Shown: positions 33,426-46,766 of the stretch, piece after piece
Layout: each line of letters begins with the position of its first letter
Numbering within the stretch: position 1 is the stretch's first letter
Source: Stratiolaelaps scimitus
Lineage: Eukaryota; Arthropoda; Arachnida; Mesostigmata; Laelapidae
Direction: 5' to 3'
Assembly (NCBI GenBank): GCA_019614645.1
Contig: JABWDB010000011.1
Coordinates: forward strand, 3,769,501 to 3,833,500
Length of the DNA: 64,000 bases
Program-made: the position numbers and the translations under genes
Notes under the pieces: generated by a model
The model's database searches: none
The model's input: only the letters and a program-made list of their open reading frames with translations
What the model was told of the DNA's origin: nothing

Positions 33426-35013
33426 AGTGTCACCATCGGGGTGTAGTCGTTTCTGATTTCTAGATTAGAAATCTCCCCTAGACAGGACCCTCCACTGGGC
33501 CTCAAAAAGCTTACTTCGTTCATGCAGGGTCCGTTAGTCGAGAGTCGAATAATCTACAATTAATAATCATGCAACGCATATAAAGTTAGCGTGCGGACAC
33601 GTTGATATATAATGTCTTAGTCGTCTTTTTTTTTTGCTTCATCCTGTATTTTTATGTACGAGATGTCAGCCGCCAACGAGAGTGAGAGATAATCGATTTA
33701 CATCTTACTCTTCCTCTCGGATACAATTTCACCTGTGCGATTGTCGAGGCGACGAATATAGTTAGTTGACAATTATGAATCAAGATTATCAAGAGATTAA
33801 TCATGATTTCATTGACAAGCAGATTTCACGGGGTCGACCCTCTGCCAAAGCTGTGTCATTCACTGGATAGCGAACCTCACAACAATCTACCTTTCGACCC
33901 CGCCTCTCCCCTCACTTCAGCGCTCGGCTAAAAAAAATGTTTTTTAATTTTTTTTAAAAAAAATTGCGATTGAAGTTTACTTCTGCATTAAATACATTGT
34001 GCACAATGAGCGTATCTAGCATACATTATATACATAAAGCGTAACAAAACGACGGGCAAAACGCGCTCACATCATCCGCCGCCACCGCCGCCGCCGCCAC
34101 CGCCGCCGCCGTCGATGGCCACGGCAGCCCGCCCTGTCCGCCCGGCCGAATGGATGCGTTTGCCGGCGCGGCAGAGTGTTTATAAGCAAACCGGCATATT
34201 CTGCAGTGTCTCGACCAATAACAACACATCATGTGCTCATGATAATATTCGATGACCCCAACACCACCAGTCGTCACCATTTACTGAAGTGGTTCTGCGC
34301 GCTGTTTTCAGTCCGGCGATTGTTGCTGACGGTGGAATTTGTCGAGCGGCGAGAATCCTGCTCGGAGACGGTTAGTGCTAGCTAGCTGACTGGGACGTCG
34401 GCTCATAATCGCGGTGGATTTCTTGACAAAGAGGTGTTTTTCGTCAGAGACAAAGTCGCTGTACGAGGTGTGTTCGCCAGAGGTTCACTCGAAATTGCGG
34501 AGTTCTCCATTTCTCTGTCGCGTTCCTGTGTCGAGAGCGATGATTTTTCGTATACTTCTAAAATATAGTAATGGTTTGCTTGCGTTAACTAACTATATTC
34601 AATTATACTCCGTTGGGGGTAATACTCGCGTGTTTTTTTTGGCGTTGACACGAAAACATCAGCGCGATCACTCATCACTCAAATTCGATTCGATTGCGCC
34701 ACTCTTACGGCAATTGGACGATATGGAACGCTGCTACTATTCACAGGACGGTTAGAATGACTATAGAATGTTTAAATTATTGTAAAATATATATATATAT
34801 ATATATACTACATGACGTACGTATATATATATATATATATACATTACACTTTACAATAATTTTAATATATATATATATGGGTACGTCGATAACATGAATT
34901 AGAATGCGCAGTGTCTTACCGTATCTGAGAGTTGCTGAATCTCCATGTTTCATAGGGCTAATCTATTTCGTCCTCCTAATGCAACATTTCATATACATGC
35001 ATATTTCAGAACA
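33426..35013. other. Region upstream of the PCID2 start
   Basis: Contains A/T homopolymers at ~33930-33963, (CCG)n at 34077-34111, and (TA)n arrays at 34788-34807, 34821-34840 and ~34865. Possibly the 5' UTR intron of PCID2. No other gene seen. Confidence 0.35.
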
Positions 35014-35522
35014 ATGTCGTTGCAGAGTTATCTACTGGACGTGAACAGCTCGATTCGATATTACGAGGGCGATAAACTGGGCTGTCTCCTATCGCTGCGG
35101 GACCCTCACGTGGAGTCGTCACGCCTCTTCGCCGATGCGGACAACATTGGGCGTCTCATCCAGAAAGCACTGCGATCACCTTGGGATGAACTTGTCGATT
35201 GTCACGTTCGATGCGTGCAGCATGCCATCAATCAGAACTTTCTCCGGGCATTTGAGGAACAACAGGCTTTTATCCAGGTAAATGATGATGGGTATAGGCT
35301 GGCCCTCGCCACCGGGGACAAGCGCGCAGAATCTTTCCTTCTGCAACGCCTGTTCCTCGCTGTGAGGCAGAGAGGCAATGCCATCGCCTTCCTCGGGACA
35401 ATGTCGGCCTCGGCCCCGGTCCCCAACTAATCCCTAGAACTAATTCCTAATTATTGTATGTTTGAAAAAATAATTTATATGCATATATATATATATATAT
35501 CCCACCGAAGGCACAGACCCGA

Positions 35523-35556
<34 letters not shown>

Positions 35557-36805
35557 CTTTAGGCTTGACAGAACGGAGACAGACAATGGAGCTCGACTTA
35601 TATGGTGGACATGCAAAATCACGCCCCTCGGAAACCCCACAAGGAACATCAGCTTTTAGCCGATCCGAGAGCGAGGTGTCCGACGTTTGATTCTTAGATA
35701 GCCAGAGCATAATGCTACCCAACGAAACCCAGATAGTGATCAGTTATAGACGAAGTTACTGAACCTACCGCGCGGGTTCCGGTCAAATTAGAATCCATAC
35801 GATTTTGACCGAGTGCTTAGTTATGGCCGATTTCAAGCTATCGTTCTCTTCTTGTGTTTTCTGCAGGTGTTGGTGAAGATTCTGCAAACGCAGAAGGAGG
35901 AGAATTGGTGTCTGCCATTAATGTACACGGCGTGTTTAGACATCCGCCTCCTGGGCATCAAGGCTGACCAACAGGCCAAACAGCACGTGAAGAACTACAA
36001 GCCCGGCGAGCTGCTTGAGAAGTCGGCCGAGAGCGTGATGAACTGCTTCCGAGTTTGCGCAAGTGATAACCGAGCCGCCACCAAGGACTCGAAGCGTCTG
36101 GGTATGCTGCATCTCGTCAATCAGCTGTTCAAGATCTACTATCGAGTGAACACGCTACATCTGTGCAAGCCGCTGATACGGGCAATTGCTAACTCGCCGT
36201 GCAAGGACGAGTTCTCATTGTCGCAGCAGGTGACGTACCGCTACTTCGTTGGCCGGAAGGCCGTCTTCGACAACGAACTCAAAGAGGCGAATGAGTACCT
36301 GTCGTTCGCTTTCAACAACTGTCATCCCGAGGCGAAAGCCAACGTCAGGCAAATCCTTATCTATCTCATCCCTGTCAAGATGCTGCTCGGATATCAGCCA
36401 TCGGTCGAACTGCTGGTTAAACACGACCTTACCAAGTTTGCACCGATCTGTGACGCCGTCAAGAAGGGTAATGTGCTCAAGTTCCAGGAGGAACTGGACA
36501 CAAACGAGACGTACTTCTACGAGCTCGGCGTTTACCTGATCCTCGAGCGACTCCGGATGGTCCTGTACCGCAACCTATTCAAGCGGGTGTTTCTCATCCT
36601 TGACACGTACCAAATTCCAATCGAGGCGTTCCTCTCGGTTCTACAACTGCTAAAGGTCGAGGACATCGACCTCGAGGAGACCCAGTGTATTCTGGCCAAC
36701 CTCGTTTACCACGGCAAGATTAAGGGCTACATATCTCTGCAGCATTCGAAGCTCGTCGTCAGTAAAAAAGACCCATTTCCTAAACTCAGCTCGATAGTTC
36801 AGTAA
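35014..36805 (+). CDS. PCID2: PCI domain-containing protein 2 (TREX-2 subunit, Thp1 homolog)
   Basis: Exons 35014-35277 and 35867-36805 join in phase 0 (CAG|GTAAAT ... CTGCAG|GTG) to give 400 residues, the usual length of animal PCID2. The family is part of the nuclear TREX-2 complex with a SAC3/GANP scaffold and DSS1, and acts in mRNA export at nuclear pores. Matches to the known protein include QKEENWCLPLMY across the junction, MNCFRVCASDNRAA, LVNQLFKIYYRVN, LHLCKPLIRAI, RYFVGRKAVFD, EYLSFAFNNCH, ILIYLIPVKMLLGY, YRNLFKRVF, ILANLVYHGKIKGYIS and the C-terminal KLVVSKKDPFP. The PCI winged-helix region covers about the last 190 residues. The N-terminal ~60 residues are diverged, as is common. 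The ATG at 35014 is preceded by an acceptor-like TTTCAG, so a non-coding first exon is possible. An (A)n run and a hairpin follow the stop. Confidence 0.95.
35285..35470 (+). pseudogene. Transposon remnant with FLLQRL..QRGNA..FLGTM peptide, in PCID2 intron
   Basis: The sequence translates as TGDKRAESFLLQRLFLAV then RQRGNAIAFLGTM and a stop at 35430, followed by CCCTAGAACTAATTCC and ATTGTATGTTTGAA. Both match the copies at 3232-3425 and 10455-10785. It starts only a few bases after the PCID2 exon 1 donor and is in frame with that exon. Confidence 0.7.
35480..35556. repeat. Two (TA)n arrays in PCID2 intron 1
   Basis: TA runs at 35482-35500 and 35535-35556, the latter with a TGTG start, separated by a GC-richer 34-base spacer. 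Confidence 0.85.
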
Positions 36806-36829
36806 AAAAAAGAAACCACGTAAGTGGCG

Positions 36830-36866
36830 GCGCACACCCTTACGCAAACCACGTAAGGGTGTGCGC
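36830..36866. repeat. Perfect 15-bp hairpin just after the PCID2 stop
   Basis: GCGCACACCCTTACG and CGTAAGGGTGTGCGC flank a 7-base loop, 25 bases after the stop, in the 3' UTR. A role in the transcript is possible but unproven. Confidence 0.85.
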
Positions 36867-37503
36867 GGTCTCTGAACGGAACTGAGTATTGTGTATTCCT
36901 ATACGTACTGCACGCACTGTCTGTTCCGGCGACCGAATTCTCACTTACCTTCTGATTGGCCTGCCTCGACTATTGAACACACAGTGCAATGTAAATAATG
37001 GGGGTTGTAAGCTGGAACGATTAGCCGTCAATGAGCAACCATCAGGGGTCAATTGAAGGCTCAAGACAAGCATTGTGCTTATCTCGAGACCTTCCGTAGG
37101 CGAACGGCATTGAGCTGGACTAGGCATTGTTATCCCCTGACACGACTAAAAGCCTGGTCGTCTCCTTTGCTAGATCCTTCGTGCACCTATTGCGCACACT
37201 GATAATAGTGGTTACACCCGGTACTAGGTGGGACCTAGGCAAACCTGATCCACGCAGCAGAATGTTTTGTCGTTGTTTTCGAAAACGGTCCGACGTATCA
37301 ACGGTATGCGATGTTAAGTAGGTAACTCATTGATGTCAGTGTGCCTATATTGACCATATATGTCGACGTGAGGCTAATTGTTTGCAGGAGTTAAGCGGTC
37401 AGCCGTAAACGCTACGGTCACCGATAATTGATGCCATGTATAAATAATAATCCAGTGTATGGTAGTCGGTGGGTCAGTCGGGGAGCATGTGACTGTAATT
37501 TAA

Positions 37504-37509
37504 AATAAA
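37504..37509 (+). terminator. Possible poly(A) signal for PCID2
   Basis: AATAAA in the context TAAAATAAATG, ~700 bases after the stop. No closer canonical signal was noticed. Confidence 0.25.
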
Positions 37510-40290
37510 TGTAAATATTGGCTCTCGTGTAAGGAATCCGGTAGAATTTTCTTTCGGAACATATTTAATAATTAATATACTTATTTTCATTGATCGGCTT
37601 GTGTCATCCTCCACGAAATGCTGCTCTGTGCGAACACCATACTTGCGTTGATATTTCCCGTTCCGAGATTTTGGAATCAGATGAAACGCAAAAATCATTT
37701 GCAGGACGATTGCACTTGTGTCTCGTCCTGGATCTCCCGGTAGCATGCAATAAATACCCTGTCCTGCAAATCGCTAGATACAGTTCTGCTTTAGGACAAC
37801 ATCTATCCATGGGACTACTCGCGGTTGTTGGCATCGTTGAGAGAAAGACCACCCAAGCACATATCTAAAGCTAACGATTATATATGCGAGCATCTAACCT
37901 GCGAACAAAACCTATGTCCCTTCAAGTGTAGCATATTATTCTCAATAATCTAAGCGATGGCGCCAATTGCGCTGATATGCATGAGTCTAAAGAGAAAAAA
38001 GATGTATCCCAAATCAGAAGAACACTCAGATTCCTTCCCTCCCAGCTTCGCGTCACCCGAACGCCCATCTCCACAACGGGGACTCATATTTCGCCACCTA
38101 ACGAAGACTCAACCGAAGAGAAACAGTCCAGAACTGGAAACGAAACAGCCCTGCCTTGCCATCACCCTGATTCGCTAGTACCACTCGGATATCTGCTCCA
38201 ACACCCAATCTCCGTCCCCGTCCCCCCCGCCTAGTGTGATACCTAACCCATGAAATGATGACACGAGACTCGTTGAGAATACGCAGAGTTTAACCCACAG
38301 CGTCCACTGTGAGCGATTTGTATTTGCTCACTATCTCTCTATTTATTTCTCTCTCTCTCTCTCTCTCTCTCGCTATGTACAATACTTTCATTTGTATTAA
38401 CGCCACCACGCCGCCGACACCAACTAGGTTCGTCGTCACACACCTTCACATATATAGCTAGCGTCATCGTGCACTTATCGTCATTGAAATTCGTATTCGA
38501 AACTTACCCCGTCGATCATCACGTCTTTGATCACATTTTAACTTTCGAACCGTCGGCTCCACCCACATCGGCATCATGATACCTCCCACCATCTAGCTCT
38601 TGCCCGTGGCCCCAGAACCCTCCCCCCCCGCCCCCCTCAAATCGATAACCTAGCCTTCGGTCGACCTATCGAAAGCCTTACTTTATTCACCTAGAGTGTG
38701 CATGTGTATACGTGTCTCTCCGGGTGGGTGCCTGTTGCTTGTAATAACATGATTTCAATGCTTGTATTTCTTAATTGATATTTATATAATAGTAATTCTT
38801 ATATATATATATATATGTATGTATATATAACATTCGTTAACATTACACATAACATTTTTACGCTATTCACTGTGTTACTTCGTTCATAGAAAAACAGCAT
38901 AGCCACCTTTAATTCAGCTTGCCCACCATTCTAGGTCGACCTCTCCTCGCTAATCCCGCCACCTGTGTATGGGAATATCGTCCGTGTTGGTATATTTCCC
39001 CTGCCGTCGCTGTAAAATTACATTTGTTGCTGTTGTTGTTGCTGCAGTTGTCGCTGTTAAACGTGTCATCAATGTCGCCCGTTCGATAGATGCCTCGGCG
39101 GCACGCTTCTGCTTGTTTGTCCTCAGCTGTCCAGCCACCTCTCGGTAGACACGTTTGCTTCTTGTGACAATCGCGAATCAAATCCAAGTCAATCAACTCG
39201 AAGTCGAATCAATAAGTATCGGGAAGTGTCCACGTCCATTCCTTCGTCTCTGAGGTAGAGCTTTCGCTAGATTTGATCTATCGGGACGACGACAACAACC
39301 ATCTGTGTCATATTTATTCTTCGGCTGCCCGCTGCAGCGTTGGGAGGAGAAACGAAGCCGCTCTGACGCGCCGGTTTGACCGGCCATGCCTCCATATCTT
39401 GCTCACAATGAATTCGAACGCGGAGATACAAGGGACTAGCCGCCGCCGCCGCCACCGCCGCCGCACCAAATCCATTGCGACCGACACGCGTCTGCCGGAA
39501 GATCAGACGACGAAGACAGATCGGCGGCGGCGGCGGCGAACGGGGACGATTTTGTATTTTATTGATTTTAAATGTCACCGCAAAACTTCTCACGCCACTG
39601 CAATCCTCTGCGCACCATATGAAATCATGATGATAAGAGATAATACCGAGTCCCGTCGTCGACGCAGGACCAAGAACATGTTCCGAGACGCGACAGCTTG
39701 GCGGCAAGCCAAGACGCAACACAACATGTCATGTTGTGAGTCCACTATACTTACTATGGGTCACAACTACTTATGGTCATTGCTTATCATCGAAAATCAT
39801 CCCTATGATACCGTAATAATCATAATTGTTATTCTATATTGCGTATAAGCTTAGCATTTTAATTCGATATATTTTATATATCTCTCTACCCCCCCCCCGC
39901 CTCTCCCTCTCTCTCTCTCTCTCAAATCTAATTAGTTGGGATTTTGTCTAATTTTTAGAATCTCCTCTTCGCTTCTAGTTTAACTGTATATAAACACATT
40001 TGTTACTCACGGCCACTCTGTGTCTCTGTTATCAGCTAGATGAAATGAAAGCATTGTGTAATATTTATAATAATAATAATAATAATAACAACAATACAAA
40101 TAATAATAATAATGGTTAAAGTTGTTATCAACTACAATTATAACACGCTATATGCATGCACTCTATCGATGTCGCCGCCGTCGCTTCCGCCGAGAGGAGA
40201 GACGATTGTTAACTCCACTTTGAAGCAGCACCGGACCCTTAAATGTCCCGCTTCCATCCATAGATCCTATGTAATCCGCTGTATTGCCTA

Positions 40291-40295
<5 letters not shown>

Positions 40296-40338
<43 letters not shown>
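40296..40338. repeat. (TA)n microsatellite
   Basis: A TA run of about 20 units. Confidence 0.9.
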
Positions 40339-40339
<1 letters not shown>

Positions 40340-42556
40340 TAAGCCATCATACGATAATTAGCCTGCTGTTCTCACGGCAGCATGGTTAGCAAAGGGCATC
40401 ATGTATCCGGGCATCGATTTAGCACCGTCGCGGACGACCAGGTCGGCGGCACCGGTGGCCTGAATAAGGACCGCCTAGGATCCGAACGCTCGATCCGCTC
40501 CCACCAATGTAGAGACGTTTTTCACCGTTTCTTCACATACCGACCTTCGCTTCACCTGATCTGACCGGGGCTGTAACCGCTTCCAGCTATCAGCTGCAAG
40601 GTGGTTGTCCACTGCAATACCACCAATTGTTCTTGCTAGACCATCATGAGCGCTAAACCCCAACGTAAAGAAAAGAAAAGAAAAAACGCTCCAATTGGAT
40701 ACCCCACAGCGCGTCGACCCATCAGCTATCCCCTCCTTCTTTTCCTCCTGGGGGGTTCGCGTTTCTTTGGCTAAGTACTCTTCTAAAAATATATAGTTGT
40801 AAATTATCTTATATTGTATGTAGATTTTTCTATATTTATATATGTATATGAGCCTTAGTGAGCTGCTATGCGCACGGCACCCTGCCGACACACTAACAGC
40901 CCGGCGATGTCCAGTGACAGCCTCAGCATTGTCTGGCGGTCTCCGTCATTCCGTATCGACACCACGGATTCTAACGTACGCCACATCATACACACGCACA
41001 TACAGACATGCCGATGTATTCCACGGCGGACGTGCTCATCCGTGTCCTCGTCTTGTGCCGCGTCCGCCCGAAACAGCATCAACAACAACATCAACATCAA
41101 CAACAAGAACAACAACAGCAGCAAGAACGAGACGACGAACAACAACAGCAGCACGGGCGCACCCGATCAAAAGCCGGGTTGGCGACCGCCTCGTTCCCGC
41201 CGTCTGCATCGAAATTTAGCAACGATACATGACGCCGAATCGTCGGTCATTTCGCTAATGACAAGCATGCGCGATTGCACGCGCGAGAGACAGAGAGAGA
41301 GAGAGGAACGGACCCCGATCGGCGAAGAACAATTCTGTACCTGTCAGCGTATGTCGATCGTGGACATCATCGGCGTCATCACACATATCACAGTCGCACA
41401 TACTCTTACTCATAGAGACATATATGGACAAAGGTATCTTTCCCCCGCCCCCACAGGCTCGGGAACGGTTGTCGACAGAGACACAGACCCACTGTCAATA
41501 GCTATATAGGCTGAGGCCAACGGTTGAGCCGAACCTAACCTCGGTGCCCCACTCGTCGTCACAGGCATAAACGCAGAGCAGACCTAGGAGGGGGGGCAGC
41601 GGTGGCGGCGGCGGAAGCGAGCCTTCAAACAGTAACAACGTCAGCACATATCCGTCTGGTGTACTATACGCCGAAATATAGCGTCATCCCGGTTTATTAC
41701 GATTCCCCTATCAAAGATTCCCTCTAGCGTTGGCCCGTACCCGAAATGCCGACAACTACCTAACAGCGCCCCACTACTGCACGATCAGTGGCGCGCTACT
41801 CGTCACACAGTCACATGCTACATATAACAATTATCACGGGACAGATCACCCTTAATCAAGAGCACTGCAAGCCAACTAACTGTCCGGTCGCGAATGGTGC
41901 AATTTCGATATATTCTACAATAGGTCAATTTTGCGGCGGCGGCGGCGGCGACAACAACAACAACAACAACAGCAATAACAAGCTTGCTAGCCAGCCAGCT
42001 TCATCATCATGGATCGTACATTTCTACGAAAGTACGTTTTGTACACTTCCTGGCACGCTTGCCCAGGTTAACAGCGAAACCAATGGGCTAGATCGGTGTT
42101 CGACGATCGCTCGACAAACCCTTCACACCCCATCCCCCCCCCCTGTCTCTCTCTCTCTCTCAAATCGATAATAGCGCCGTGCTTGCAAGCGTGCGGAAGG
42201 CCTGCACGCCTACTCGTTCTGCTTAGCCTAGCAGCGAGAACCTACACTCCTGTCCGTAGGGTTGGTCAGGCGGACCAGAAAAATTGTGGCCTGTACCCTT
42301 TTGACCCTTGCCGCTGCCGAGGCTCGTGGATGAATGAATGGATGATCTTCCGTGGTCTGCCTTCGGTGGGCTTTCTCTACTGTTTGAACAAATGGCGGTG
42401 TCGTTGATATTCTTTGCTTTGGTGTCGTCGCCAGAAGTCGAGTACGGTGGACACCTCATGTTCATTCAAGTCTGATTTGTATGTGTCCCTCTTGCCGAGG
42501 GCTGGATGTCGGTTTCGTGCAGAGGACATCGTTTAGCAGCACGGTCGCGTTCGCTC

Positions 42557-45500
42557 TCATTTCGGATCGTTGCCAGGTGGATCGTAGTTTAGAAGGCTTC
42601 CGGCGAGCGCCCTCGTCGAACTCTGGCTAGCTCGATCCTGCTCCATGTGAACGGTGACGGTATGCAATCGGCCCGAACCACCGACTCCTGTACAGGAACC
42701 TCCGCCGGACTCCTGAGTCCGTCCGCTGAGCACCGAGTCGACGTCCCCAATGCTGATGCTCACGTGATCTTCTGTGCCTGGAAGATGCAAACACATATAC
42801 GTAGCCGATAGTATTGTGGCGTGGTGTACTCGTGTGCGCCTGGCTGGCAATCGGACGAGACACGCGGGTGCCGAAACGGGCTCGATCGCCACCGTTGAGC
42901 ATTTGCATTTTTACAAAGGCGAGTTCTTCGTCTTATGAAGCAATGCCGGAAGCAGTTGCAAAGTGGACGTTAAATGCTTATGGCTGAGACTGAGCCAGAA
43001 ACATTTGAGAAACTGAGCCAGAAACAACACAAACACAAAATATCGCACTAAGGTGTGCGTCTCATCGCATTGCCATCGTCGACGTGAATGTTACCACTGC
43101 AGTCATCGATACTTGAAGATATGCATCACACATTAATTACCACGTTACCCTCAGAGTTGAAACAGGGCTCTTGATAGGCTTAGCATTGCATGTTATTGTC
43201 TGCGTTATCTCATTACTGTACAGCTCTGTTATATAGCACAGAAACACAAAATACCTCCCAGCTTGATCCGGGCAAGTAAACTTTGAGGCTCTCTCTCTCA
43301 CTCTCTCTTTTTGCGCAAAATTTCTAGCTGACTTAGTCGTAAATTTTGCCGAAGCGGGGCTTGGCACGCGGTCGGGCCGGTCGAATTCATCGATTCCGTG
43401 TAATAGCTTGCAAAGCGCAGCTAATTCGGGTCGATTCGGTCCCGAACGCCCCCTCGGCTTGATCATCGAGCGGTCACGCAGAAATACAAACCGGACATTG
43501 TCGTCCTCGACATCCTCCTAAGGTAATGCGGCTGCTGGGAGGAGGCCGACGCCGAATGACTCAGCCCGCCCTGGCTGCCCCGGGCCTGTCGCTCCTGCGA
43601 ACTCTGGTCTCGATGCAAATCGAGAGCTTTCTCGCGCTCCTCGTTCTGCTGCTCATTGAGGCCTGGACCCTCGTCAAACTCCAACCTCACGCCGGACGAC
43701 GACGCTTTGACGCCACAGCCACCTGAACATCAGAGATCGGACAAACAACGCACGATGTCGACGGTGAGACGACAACAACAACAACAACTCACTTGATCAA
43801 TACACAATGGAAGTTCGCCTGAGGCGGGGATTCGCAAACTACCACGAAACACATAGGCTGGCCTACACCCGTTTCCGATGTGGACATACATTTTCTGAGA
43901 TTATTGTGCGAGAATTTTTTTTTTGGAAAAATAACAAAATACAAATCAACATTGTGACAACGAAAACAAGAGGGGACGAGCCCGAAAATTCACCCAGAAA
44001 ATTCCGAGGTCGATTACTCGTCGATGAGGCGGTGCCTCCCCCATTGCTTCCAATCTGCTCAATGTTCTATTTCCACTATGGAATAACGGCTACCTACGAT
44101 CTGCTCTGGCAGTCTTCATGCTACCACTATCACGGTTACTCTTCGATTAGCATTCGAATTAATGACACCTCGATACGTACCAGATCTGAGCAAACTGAGC
44201 GGGACGACGCCGTAGACGTATGCGAGCAAAATCGGTACGCCGATTCCGACCGCTATCGCGGCGACGATAGGCGAGAACGCCATTGACAGGAGGACGCCGA
44301 GGGTAACTGCGGCATTTCGTTTCAACGCACTCTTCCCGCGACACTTGGCGTAGACCTTCTTGCCAACGAACACAGGTATACCTGCAATAAGAGAGGCAAG
44401 TTTGCATGTGGTAGCATTAGTAGTTCCGAGTTCAATATTGTCTGTCAGAGGCAGTCGCGCCGCGGGACTTTCCAGCCAGCACGACGCTGCGTGAGACCAA
44501 ACGGAAAATCCCGCATCCGCAACAAGGGGGTCACTGACGGGAGTCAATCTGAGGTCAACTGGACAATGCGGCGTACGGTCATCCTTAGCTAGGCATATAT
44601 ATATATATATATACATACATGACAAATTAGGCATATCGAGGACAAATGCGCGGAGTCAAATCCTATCCGTAGTATTCGTATATATTCTTCTATTCCTCTG
44701 TATATATTATATATATATATATATATATTCTTCTTTTTATCTACGAGAGTTTGCTTATTCCTTCTGCCTGTCATAGTCGTATCTCTTGGTTCTGTTCTTG
44801 TTCGCTTACTATACATTTTCCAACGCCCCTCTGCCCCATGGTCCAACCTCCCCCGTTAGCCGTTGTTAGCCGCAGTGCAGAGCTGATATGCAAATTTGCG
44901 CCCCCGACTCGACGCACCCCCGGGATGAGAAACTTTGAAACTGCCTCGTCGTTCCGGCAAGCCGGCTAGCTTCGGCCGACCTCAAGGGCAAAGTGGCACA
45001 GCGGCGGGCGGTTCGTACAGACCGCACGCCCCCGGCGGGTTGATTGATCAGGTCACGTTAAACAAAACAGCGCGCCCGCCTCTTACCGATAATAATGCCC
45101 GGGATGGCGATTCCCGCTATGAGCGCTATGCCGACGGGGGCTCCGACGAGCATTCCCAGCTGCCAAAGGATCTTCTTCTTGCGCGACCATGGCTTTTTCC
45201 CCCAGAAAGTGCAGCCCGACGGAGACAGATAGTGAAGATCCGTGATCTGCTTGACGCACAGCCAACAGAACTCCTTCCCGCAAATGCCGCACGTCATGTG
45301 GTTGCAGCTACCATCGTCCGCCTTGATAATTTGCATCTGAAAAGTCGACATCGCCATCAGGAGTCGTTACTGTCGTATTGCTATTACCGGCGTAATGGAG
45401 GGACGTACGCGAAAGCTGTGAGTCGGCGGACAAAAGGGTATACTTCCGTCTGATTGCAATCAATATCACTAGTCATAGTCGCTAGATCATAAAGGCAATA

Positions 45501-46734
45501 GAAGAACGATTGGATGAATCAGCTAATAACGATATGTCGACGTTATAACGAGATCTCAGCGAAGGGGGGTTCATCTTGGACGCCTCAGAAACAATTAAGA
45601 ATCAATACCCCCCACCGCGCGCTACACAACACTATACAACACATGGGGTAACTGTTATATCGGAGGCACCTTTGCCGACATCTTATTACGCAAGGGAACA
45701 TAAAGCTCGGGTCGGCAAAGGTGCCTCCGAACGGGTTCCTTCGACAACTTACCCCGCAGCTGGGGCAGTTCTTCATCTCTTCCTTTCCGGAGAGCTTCCC
45801 GCCGCCACTGCCGCCCCCGGCACCCGACGACGTCGACGCGAATGCGTACGGCGGGAACAGGCCGGTGCCGTTCTCCTGTCTCTGTTGTCTGGCCATATCG
45901 CAGGTGATATTCGGGTGCCACTCCTGCTTGCAGTGATAGCAAAATTCCGTATCGCAGCCTGGCCGTTGACATCTGCCGCCGCCGCCGCGTTCACATAGAA
46001 TTGACAAAGCGAAGCACAATTACGCATACGCAACGTCATGAGTTTCGTACGTGATCGAAGCGTGGACTATCTACTGGGGTAAAGGTAAAGGTTTATTGGT
46101 TTATTCAAGGAGCTGCAATTTTACAATGCTTAAGCTCTCTTTTATGTCACACGGCAGGGCTCGAACCTGCGGCCTCTGGCTTCCGATAGCCAGCGACTTA
46201 GCCTTCCAAGCCGGGGGGGGCTGGGTATGAAGTGCCAGAGCGAGAGAGAGGAAATCTCTACCAAACGCTGTCAATATGTTGGAACGCGTTCACGAAATGT
46301 TTAAGGCTGAGAGTCAGCCACGTGCTTTGGTGCACATTTGCATCGAAACGAAGTTGTCCGTCTTACAGAGCAAAAAGCAATTCTGTGAACGTGAAATGCT
46401 TAGGGCTGCGAGTCAGTCCGAACGACATGCGAACGCTGTACGATGCAGCTGACGAACTTCTGTCAAAGGCGGAAGAGCTTAAGGGCCCACACTACACCTA
46501 ATCGTCGTACAATCCACCGACGTCAATGGCTTACGGGGAGCTCCTGCTTAGCACGGTAGATTATGAGAACTGGTAATTATTTGTCAGTGTCAATCGTTAC
46601 GGCACTATTCGTGGGGAATTACACGGACAGCTCGTGTAAGCGGTGCAATTAACGTCGACCGAACAATAGGTAACTTGGCAATTCATTATTCGCTATTATT
46701 ATTATTATTAATTATTATTATTATTATTATTAAT

Positions 46735-46766
<32 letters not shown>

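Larger units (their letters stand above)
36867..42556. other. Intergenic between convergent PCID2 and RNF19-like genes
   Basis: No gene supported. Long open frames at 39273-39848 and 40868-41509 are of low complexity (CGC, AAC/CAA repeats) and have no homology. Holds (CT)n at 38350-38371 and 39903-39922, (TA)n at 38802-38816 and 40296-40338, (AAT)n at 40068-40087 and (GGC)n at 41931-41948. A minus-strand AATAAA (41693-41698) could end the RNF19-like transcript. Confidence 0.4.

Noticed and set aside
34945..35013. Extra 23 codons before the PCID2 ATG at 35014
   Set aside because: They include an acceptor-like TATTTCAG and have no similarity to PCID2. The length from 35014 already matches the family.
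39273..39848. 191-codon open frame on the plus strand
   Set aside because: Dominated by CGC/CGG repeats and basic low-complexity residues, with no motif or splice signals.
40868..41509. 213-codon open frame on the plus strand
   Set aside because: Built around an AAC/CAA repeat giving Asn/Gln runs. It is read opposite to the probable 3' UTR of the RNF19-like gene and has no homology.
42223..42465. Possible further RNF19-like coding sequence after the TGA at 42557
   Set aside because: The frame is plausible in composition, but no donor lies between the conserved ALAGSLLNY segment and the stop, and no phased acceptor leads into it.
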